Shown in pieces: positions 55,270-64,000 of a stretch of DNA of 64,000 nucleotides. The stretch's first letter is position 1; every line of letters starts with the position of its first letter. The DNA is from Sodiomyces alkalinus F11 (taxonomy: Eukaryota; Ascomycota; Sordariomycetes; Glomerellales; Plectosphaerellaceae). The stretch is taken from assembly GCF_003711515.1 (NCBI RefSeq), contig NW_021167085.1, forward strand, positions 559,649 to 623,648. The letters are read 5' to 3'. Under the pieces are notes generated by a model. It was not told where the DNA came from. It saw nothing but the letters and a program-made list of their open reading frames with translations, and ran no database searches. The translations under genes and the position numbers were made by a program.

Positions 55270-58200
55270 CAAAAGCTACGCGACGCCGCCGCGTCCGCTA
55301 TAGTTACTAAGTAGAATAGCTTAACCGCTTATCGCTAGACGAAGACGCCTCCCCTTTAATAGGTTTAGGCGTGGAGTATATAAAGGAACTACTATCCTTA
55401 GGTTATATACCGTTAAATGCTATCTATACCGCCTTTATAACGACTACTAGCCGTAGAACCCTAAAGCTCTAAGCTATAACCGACACTAACCCCGCTAATA
55501 ACGTTCCCCGCCTCCGGGACCTTAAAGGAACGAGGAATATCGTTAAGATAGTTAACGACTATCCCGATCTTACCGAGGAATCCCTTTCGCCCGAGGTTCT
55601 CGCCCTACTTTGCGTTACTAAGTAAGCCTATAATCTCCTTAGCCTGCCTAACGCTAGCGGCACCCTAACCTTAAGAGGAAGAACCACGGTTATAAGATTT
55701 ACCGAGGAACCTATATACCCTTAAATATAGACTATAATACCGGTACAATTCACTAACGCCGTGACTAAGTGGCTAAGTAAGGAGCCTTATTACCGGGAAC
55801 TCCTTATAAGGCCTAGCCAAACTCGGGATCCTAAGGGAAAATAGCCTATCTATCCCTTTACCGCCGGTCCTAAACTTCCGATTATTAAGCCTAAGCCCGA
55901 TTATAAGAATATAGGGGCGGGGCTAAGCTCGCTCCCTCTACGTTCCGTTATAAGTATAATAGTCGGCGGATTCCCGGAAGATAAAGGGGATATACCACGC
56001 CCTTATCGCGAATAGCGTATTGACTAATAATCTAACTTATCCTTCCTACTAATACTAGCCGCTAATACTATTTCCGATACTATAGACCGCTATACTACTA
56101 AGTCTACCTATTATTCGCTAACCGTAGACGATAAGATAAGCACTATAGCCTGACTTTATCGGATATTATCTATATTCCCGTAACCGCGAATACCGGAGGA
56201 AACTCCGGAAGCCACGGGGACTACGCTAGTCCTAGCGGTATATAAGGCTATACCGCTAATAGTTAAGAGAGGCCTTTAGGTAATAGCGGTGTAGACTAAG
56301 GATAAGGTAATTAGGGGAACGCCTTTAGTATCCCCGGTTAAAGTGGCTAGGGCGGCGCGCCGAACCTGCCTAATAATTAAGGCGTAAGCCTATAATAGAC
56401 GTTTATATATATTCGACCGGCTAACCTCGCCGTGTTTATCGCGTAGAGTACCGCTAATTTCCGAAACGACTAGACGCCCGCGAGTAATCACCGCTTTAAG
56501 GCCGACGACCTCGGCTATTTTAACCCTCCCCGGTATTTCTCTACTAAGGAGGATATACGTATTAAAGGAACTAAGTTTATCTTTATAGACGTTTACCGGT
56601 TTACTAACGCTATTAAGTAGTACGCCGGTTTAAGCGACGATTATAAGCGAAGCGTACCCCGCGGCTTACCGCGGTGCCTCCTTAGTAAAGCGTCCGTATA
56701 GTTTATAAGTCTTAATATAGGCCGCCGAGAATTCTTTAGTAAGGATATAATAACCGACTAGATAAAGGCTCTCTAGGAAAGGTTTAGGCTCCCGCGCGAG
56801 GAAGCCGAGTATAAGCTACGCCGATAAAAGTATACCTTAAAAGATATAGCACTCCGCCGCGATATTCGTGTATTCGCCGATAAGGTTATTTACCTGGCTA
56901 AGGCCCTTAATAAGCCTAAGGAAAAGCTCCTATTTATTATTAAGGATAAGCTCGACACGAACCTAACGGCCACTATAGTAAAACCTAGGCCTTTTATCCG
57001 CTAGATAGACTTTATAACTACTCTCGCCGATTAAATACCCGGATAGTACCGGAACTATACCTAAGGAGGTTAAAAGCACCTTATTAGCCGCCGTAGCCTC
57101 CTAAGAACCGACCGGGATACCCGGGGACTATATAGGGCCTCGCCCGGTATCTACGTCTAGCTACCCGTTCCACGGTACTACGATTAATAGTCTAGCCCCG
57201 TGCTGGAACGCCGCCGCACGCTATAACCTAACCGTCGCTCCCTTAGTCTAAGCTAGTTCCGCCGTAACGATTCGCTACGCGCCTTACCCGCGCTAAACGC
57301 TAATCGCTTCGTGAATAATAAGGGTTAACGCCTACTAATTAATAACGCGAACGATTAGTCTAACCGCCGATTTTAAGACTATCGCTAAAAGAGATTATGG
57401 GAACTCGTTTATATAGCTACTAAGGATACCGTAGGCCCTATATCGGAAAACGACGCTAACGCGGAGCTTAAAGATAAGTACTATTATTAGGAGGAAGACT
57501 CTACGGGTTCTATAGCGCTATATAACGATAGCGCGGATAACAAGAAAAGCGAATAACTATACTAAGTCGCCGATAGACCCGGTTTCGTGTCTAAGTATTC
57601 CGATCTTTACTAGGTACGCCAAGAGTATAGTAAATACTATACGATTATAAGATCTAACGCTAAGACTATTTACTATAAGAAGTATTATTATTAGCCGTAC
57701 TTACCGGCGGATTAAGGTGGATAGGACTCTCCCCTAATTAACGGCGCTTTCTAGGAAGTACGGGATTCTGCTAAGGGTCCCTATAAGTACACGTACGCCC
57801 GGATCTAAGCCCGTAGCACGTTAACGGGTAAGCCGTTCGAAATCTATATCGACTTAGGAGCCTCCCACTATATAGTAAGCTAGTAGCTCCTTAGTCGATT
57901 TCCCGATAAATATATCGATTCACTAAACGCGCTGTTTTTTAGGGTATAGGATCGATAAAAACCCTAGGATAGGCTACCTTTATAGTGCTAGTTCGTAGTA
58001 TAGTAGGTAAAGATACGCGGATCGGCCGTTTATATATAGGAGTCTGGATCGTTCCTAGGCTCGACGCCGGTCTGCTCCTAGGATAAGAGTTTAATTATCC
58101 TAATAGCCTGGATATCCTTAATACGCGGGACGCTATTCGCGTTAGCGCCTACTAGGATCTTTTAGTATTAGCTCGAGTATTCGCTAAACGCTCGCCGGTC

Positions 58201-61200
58201 TAGCGGAAGCTTAAATCCGCTAAGAAGACCGTGATTCTACCCTAGTAGTATAGACTAATTCCGATTTAGAAGCCGGACGTTAATATCAACTTTATAGAGT
58301 TTACGCCCAATATCGCGGGATCCCTTAATCTACTCCTACGGGATTAGTTAAGCGTGCTAATCTGTAACGCTAGCGACTAGCCCTTAGTTATTCTATAAAG
58401 CGTTAGACTAAGTTATATCGAGCCCTTTTACGTAGACGGTTATTTCCACGCCGAATATAACGATACGCGCGATATCCTGATAAAGCGTATAAACGCCGTA
58501 GAACCCCCGGCGGAGGCGGCGAAAGGCGATCTCTTTTAAGGGTATATCACGTCTAAGAGGAAACTCGGTATCGCTAAAAGCCCTAACGCTCCTACGGAGA
58601 CTACTAAGGAAGGCGTAACGATTTACCGCTATAAGGGCCGGATTATCCGCTATTTCGCTAAAATCGTGGAGAAATACCCTAAGGTATAGACTAACTAAGG
58701 CGTCGTCGATATACCTCCCGAGGAATATAAACGGATCCCCCTAGTCGACGGGTAGTATAACTAGAAGATTAGTTAAAAGGTATACCCGCTTAGCCGTGAT
58801 AATAAGCAGTTCCTAGATAAAACCCTCGATAAGCTTTATAAATAAGGACGTATAGAATAGCCAACTTAGCCTACGCCTTTCGGCGTCCCTGTGTTTATCG
58901 TGTAGCGTACCGTGAATAGTAAATATAAGGGCAGGATAATAGTTAATCTTCATGCCCTAAATAAAGTTATTATCCCCGACGCGTACCCTATACCGTTATA
59001 AGATAAGGTTATCCGCCGCCTTCGTGGGAAGAAGTTTATTTCCGTGGTTAACACCTAAGCCTTCTTCCATTAATTCCCGGTATATAAGCCGTATCGTAAG
59101 CGGTTTACTATCGTCTTATACCGAGGATAAAAGCATTCTAAGGTCACTCTTATAGGTTTCCGTAACTCCCCGGCGCACGTTTAACGATATATAGATAAGC
59201 TTCTTCGGCTATAAAAGGATTTCGCTATAGCCTTTATTAACGATATCGTAATCGCCTCGGATTCCGAGGATAAGCACGCTACCTACCTAGAGTCCGTTCT
59301 ATCCCTCTTCAATCGTAAAAGGATCTTTATCTCCCCTAGTAAGTCCTTTATCGTGTACCCGTCGGTTTAGCTACTAGGATTTAAGGTTAACGCCCTTAGC
59401 CTATTAAATACTAAGGAACGTATAGCGGCCCTCCGTAAGGTGCTATCCCCGAAATCTCTTTAAGCTCTTGAATTATAGATCGGTATAACGGGTTAGCTTC
59501 GGTACCTTATCCCGCGGTTCTCCTACCGTATTAGCCCGTTATAGCGCTGGAAGACCGCTTTTCTCGCTAAGGCACGGAAGCTAGGAAAGGATATAGGCTA
59601 GGCTTATACGGTATATACTAGGCGTACCGTGGTTAAGCTAACTGCTAAGGAGTTAGCCGCGTTTAAGAATATCACGGACGCGCTTACCTCTAATATTTAT
59701 CTCTTTTACTATAATCCCACGAAGATCCTCTTTATCTAGCTAGATACCTCTAAAGAACACGGCTTTTCCGCTATACTCTTCCAGCTTATCGATAAGTCTA
59801 AATAGCTCGCTAAAGGAACCGTCCGTAAGACCCTAGTCCGCCCGGTGCTTTATATTAGTAAGGGGCTTAACGCCGCAGAGTAGAAGTATTAGCCGACTAA
59901 GCTAGAGGTCGCCTACCTTATCTAGGCCATTTATAAGACTCCGTCTATTATTTAGTCCGCTCGCCGAAATCCGACTATTATTCTAATAGACCACGCTACC
60001 ACTATAGGAATTATAAAGTCCACGGCGCTAGCTAGTACTAATAAAACCCGGTTAAATATAAAGTTTATTCTTTTTTCCGAATTCCTTAGCTAGTTCTAAT
60101 TAGACTGCCATTATATCCCTAGTAAGATAAACGTGGTGGCCGATACCCTATTAAGGCTCCCTACTATAGATACGGTAGAAAAAGGAGAAGATAAGGGAGA
60201 GCTAGAAAGGAGTTAGTACGATTAGGCGGTCTACTACTTTAGCGAGCTACGGATAGATCCGGATATAAGATAAAGGATCTACGATAGTTATGCTAACGAT
60301 CTATAGTAGGCTCCCTTACTTACCTAGGTAAAAGATTATTCGTCTATAATTAAGATTCCTTTCAAGGAGGATAATAGCCTACTACACTATATAGAGTAGA
60401 ACGGGAAACGCCGTTATTATATACTATTCGCCCTACGTTAGGAATTTATTCGCGCTGCCTATAATAAGCGTTATTACTTTAGCGCTAAGCGCACTTAGTA
60501 TAACCTCGCTAGCTAGTTTACTATTCCTAGGCTACGTAAGGAGGTTAAGTCGTATATCACCAACTATTAGGTCTACGCTATTAACTAGACTAACCGCTAG
60601 CGTCCCCTTAGCGAAATATAGCTAATCCTAACGCTGCTAATCCCCTTTTATACCGTCGCAATGGATTTTATTATCGGTTTACCCGAGGTTCTTTTAGTAG
60701 GTTCCCCTTAGTAAAGGGAGGGCTTCCCTTTATTCGACTCGCTCTTAACCGTTACCGACAAGTTCACTAAGGCCACCTTACTTATTCCGGGCTATAGCAC
60801 ATATACCGCCGAGGATTAGGCCCTATTACTGCTTTAGGCGCTTTAGTTAGGTAATTAGGGTATTCCCCGATCTATTATCTCCGACTATAACCCTAAGTTC
60901 CTCTCGGTTTTCTGGTAGACGCTATAGAAGGCCACGGGTATAACGCTAAGGTTCTCCACGGTATAGCACCCTTAAATAGATAGTCTGTCCGAACGGAAGA
61001 ATTAGATAGTCGAGATCTCTATCCGTATATTCCTCGCCGATAACCTAAAGATTCTATAGACTAAGGTAATCGTATCGCTATAGTTTATCCTTAATAACGC
61101 CTTTAGCGAGGTGCTCGGCTACGCACTAAATAAGATACTATATAGTATAAAGACTAATAGTCCCCTTAAACTTATCGGTAAAGCTAGTCCCTAGGTCTCC

Positions 61201-61720
61201 TGCGAGATACTCCAGGAAAACGCTAAGCTCGTTATCGCTATAGCCTAGATATATATAAAGCGGCTATACGATAAGAAGTATCGTAATATCCGGTTCGCCC
61301 CGGGCGACCTTATATATATTCGGCTCGGTAACGGTTATAATCTGCCTAGTAAGCCTTCTACGAAAATCGGCTAGTAACGAATAGGCCTATTTAAGGTACT
61401 AAAGCAGGTAACTCCGTTAGTATACCACCTCGACTTACCTAGCACGCTTAATATATACCCGGTAATTAGTATCGCCTATCTACTATTAGCGAAGGACTCG
61501 AGTAAGGACCCGTTCCCCGGCCGGAATATTAACGGAGGCCCGGTAAACGCTAAGGATTAGGAAGACGAGCGATAGCACGACCCGTATAAGCACTATAAGG
61601 TCGAGGCTATCCTGGATAAGAGAGTCACCCGTAAGGGATAAGGTTAGCCTCGCACGGAATACCTAGTACGATAGAAGGGATAGTTAGCTTACTAGAATAT
61701 ATAGATACCGTAAGAAGCTA
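55270..61720 (+). mobile_element. Element B: chromovirus-type Gypsy retrotransposon, LTRs not found
   Basis: Plus-strand domains in order: gag-like frames (about 55,270-57,100, for example 'SLDEDASPLIGLGVEYIKELL'); protease with IDLGAS at 57,847-57,864 in place of the expected IDSGAS; reverse transcriptase from about 58,870 ('PFGVPVFIV', catalytic FIND at 59,233-59,244 in place of FIDD); RNase H about 59,740 ('DTSKEHGFSAIL'); integrase about 60,640-61,400 ('AMDFIIGLP', 'TVTDKFTKA', 'IISDYNPKF', Glu in 'SERKN'; all three acidic residues intact); chromodomain about 61,594-61,720 ('YKVEAILDKRV', 'EYLVR'). RIP stops throughout. I compared the flanks by eye and saw no LTR pair, so the ends are approximate. 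Confidence 0.75.
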
Positions 61721-64000
61721 TAAAGGCGTAGGCGTTAATTAATACCTTTAAAAAGAGATAAAAAACCTTAGGCGATACAAGAATAGCCTTAAAGAAAACG
61801 GAGGCTCCGAAGGTATTATAGCCAGGAAACGTTAAAGAACCTAAGAAAGCACGGCGTATACTAAGGGTTACCGAGGTATCGCTAAACGCGTAAAGGGCGG
61901 GGTATAAGACGAATATTACCGCCGCCCCGAGTAACCCCGAATATATAGTAAGAATAGACTCGTAACCTATATATGCCTTCTAGTAACCACCGTAATAACC
62001 ACGGTTACCACGGCGTTCCACTAAGTAATAGGAAAAATAATATCACGCCTATAACGCTTAAGTTATTTTCCTTTCCCCTTCTCTCCTTTCTTTTCTTTAC
62101 CACTATAACCTCGATTATTAGGAGTATTAATATAGTTCACTAGTCTTTACCGTTCCCCTATTACGTATTTCGTCGTCTTATAACGTATACCTCTTTATCT
62201 TTCACTTTTATATAACGCGAAATATCCCCTTTTATCCTCCCTATACCGCCCCGACGATTCAGGACCGTACTACTACCTATATACTTCGCGGTATAAGCTC
62301 CGAGCTCCTACTAGCCGTCTAAAGACTAAGACTACCGTAACCTCTTCGAATAAGCCTTCCGGAACCCTAAAAAGCCAGGTACCGGTTTTACTAAAACCGG
62401 ATACTACCGCGCCGTTACGCTCTACGGTAGGGAAAAAAGACTAGAATATAAGCTTAGCGCCCTCGGTAAACGCTTCGCGGAGTAGAAGTAGTCCTATAAG
62501 AGTAAATTACGCGAGTTCCGACTATATACTAAGGTATAAGGCTATCTAAACCTAGAGACACGGGGCTTAGATTATATAATCTTTATGCCCGTAGAGTATC
62601 CTAAGGTAAATAGCGAGATTATATAGTAAACAGCTAAGGACCTTATACGACGATTTCCTTAGCCGGATTACCTACTAAACGCTAACGCTAAGTTAGTATC
62701 TTAGGAACGACTTTAAGTTATATATAAAGACTACTTAGAAATAGTCCGTAACCCCGCTATACCCCGTAACTACGCGGGGAAGTTCACGAAAACGCCGTAG
62801 TCTAACTATATAGTTAGGTTCGATTCCCCTAGCGTTAGCTCCGGTCCCCGGTTTATCGTATACGTCGACTTAGACGCCGAGGCCGGCCTTATAGAATCTA
62901 TAGCGGGACCGTTATCTACCATCGCCATGTAGCCTAAGACGCCGGTAAAGTTAGTAAGCACTACAGTTCTAGGGTTTATGCTTTAGTATATCCGGGACTA
63001 TATATACCTCTTTAAAGCGGTATACGATATTATCCTATCTAAGAAAGATATAGATAAACTATACCCTAAGCTAAGGGCGCACCTTAAAGACTACGCCCGG
63101 TAAGCTAATGTTACTAATAAGCTTATCCGTAAGTATATACACGGTCTTCCCACCGTTAAGGGGAAGGAAGCAGCACCCACTATACTATCAGTTAAAGACT
63201 TCCTGGCTATCCTACGCGTTAGCGAGGAGCCTAAGCTAACGCCGACTACTAAATATACCGCGCCTTATAATAAGATAATAGAGCCTCCTGCTAAAAGGGT
63301 TATAGATAATACTAGCACTAACTAAGCCTTATAGGATATTATTAAGAACTTCGTCGGCCGCTTACGGATCCCGGGTTTTTAGCTTATTTAGGAGACGGCT
63401 ATATCGGGTAAGTAGCGCGTGACTATCGTTAAGTAGCGGGACTACGCTATAGCGCTACTAATCCCCGCCGCTAAGTTTACCGCCGTAGTTATCTTAGAGG
63501 GAGTTACTAAGGATAATACGTAGAACGCCGTAACACTACTATAGCTCCTAATAATATAGCGTATAGGCCGTATAGTTACCGTGGCTCCCCTTACGGCCGA
63601 TAGCGACCTTATTAACGCCTGCCGAGACGTGTTAGTAAATAGGATCGCGTCGGATTAGAAAAAGGCTATCGTTACTATCCTATACTATATAGCCCTAAAG
63701 TATATATAGGCTAACCGCGAGCTAAGTAAGTTAGACAATATATATATCTATAACCGTGCCGTAGTAGACGCCGGCGCCGCCGACGTTACTATAAAAGAGG
63801 CGGCCGCGACACTTTTCACGCCCTTAGCGGAATAGGGAATTCCGATAGAGTAAGTCCCCCCGGTAGTTATACAGGAGGAAGAAATCACTATAATTAACTA
63901 ACTATACGGCCGGGTTAATTAAGCACGGGAGAGGTTTAGATCTTACTATAGTATATGGTGATATAGTATAATACGAGGTTTAGTATATAGGGTTTATTTT
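61721..64000. other. RIP-mutated sequence with unassigned ORF, cut by window end
   Basis: The first 500 bases are RIP-mutated non-coding-looking DNA with CT-rich runs. From about 62,300 to 63,850 the plus strand reads as one coherent, stop-interrupted protein-like frame of about 500 codons ('LYPKLRAHLKDYARQANVTNKLIRKYIHGLPTVKGKEA' region near 63,060). No RT, integrase or knuckle is seen in it. It may be gag of another element continuing past the window. Confidence 0.5.

Larger units (their letters stand above)
34402..64000. other. RIP-mutated retrotransposon block
   Basis: CpA and TpG are nearly gone and TpA is in excess throughout. In a hand count of 41,461-41,700 I find CpA 4, TpG 2, TpA 32, ApT 15, ApC 11, GpT 10, so TpA/ApT is about 2.1 and (CpA+TpG)/(ApC+GpT) about 0.29, both strongly RIP-positive. 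CpG, CpC and CpT are retained, so base composition is not extremely AT-rich. Stop codons TAA and TAG dot every frame. The block continues beyond the window. It is likely to be heterochromatin; whether pericentromeric cannot be told. Confidence 0.93.

Noticed and set aside
61594..61720. Chromodomain of element B as a host chromatin protein
   Set aside because: It is directly downstream of the integrase in the same direction, which is the chromovirus layout.
34402..64000. Centromere or CRISPR array
   Set aside because: No regularly spaced repeats. RIP-mutated retroelements are compatible with a centromere, but also with any heterochromatic block, and chromatin data would be needed.

Overview
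The window is nuclear DNA of a filamentous ascomycete (Pezizomycotina, probably Sordariomycetes; I cannot name the species). The evidence is short GT..AG introns of about 50-160 bases inside compact genes, fungus-specific families (2EXR, PXR1, homoaconitase LYS4), a Ser tRNA of eukaryotic form, and a large block of retrotransposons carrying the CpA-to-TpA signature of repeat-induced point mutation (RIP).

Bases 1-34,250 are a normal gene-rich domain: tRNA-Ser(AGA); a BTB-like protein; a 2EXR protein with a poly-Gly tract; an extended SDR; a thioredoxin-PITH protein; mitochondrial homoaconitase LYS4; a class I methyltransferase; a weak hypothetical gene; PXR1; a small coiled-coil protein; COX17 and MSH3 head to head across one 535-base promoter region; a multi-exon zinc-finger-like nuclear protein; a possible 68-aa two-exon gene; the Rab geranylgeranyltransferase beta subunit BET2; and a second BTB protein. 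They are unrelated housekeeping and regulatory genes, not a cluster. I rebuilt exon structures by eye from splice sites, and phases agree in every multi-exon model given.

From about 34,400 to the end the sequence changes abruptly. CpA and TpG nearly vanish, TpA is in excess, and almost every former CAA, CAG or TGG codon is a stop. Underneath is a nested stack. An older LTR-type element (A) has its gag cut by a complete chromovirus-type Gypsy element (38,394-46,118; 223-base LTRs; 5-base target duplication AAGTA). A little further on it is cut by a complete non-LTR LINE on the minus strand (46,839-53,024; 13-base target duplication; poly-A end). Further right are the rest of A with an aspartic-protease motif, a second chromovirus (B, about 55,270-61,720), and an unassigned mutated ORF that reaches toward the window end.

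The most interesting points are: a long antisense ORF between integrase and 3' LTR of the complete Gypsy element, ending in a SUMO-interaction-like motif that also occurs in the gag of element A; the same catalytic Asp-to-Asn change in the YxDD motif of all three visible reverse transcriptases, as RIP context predicts; and a 157-base inverted repeat straddling the domain boundary, whose outer arm is unmutated and lies under 100 bases from a BTB gene start while its inner arm carries RIP-type changes.
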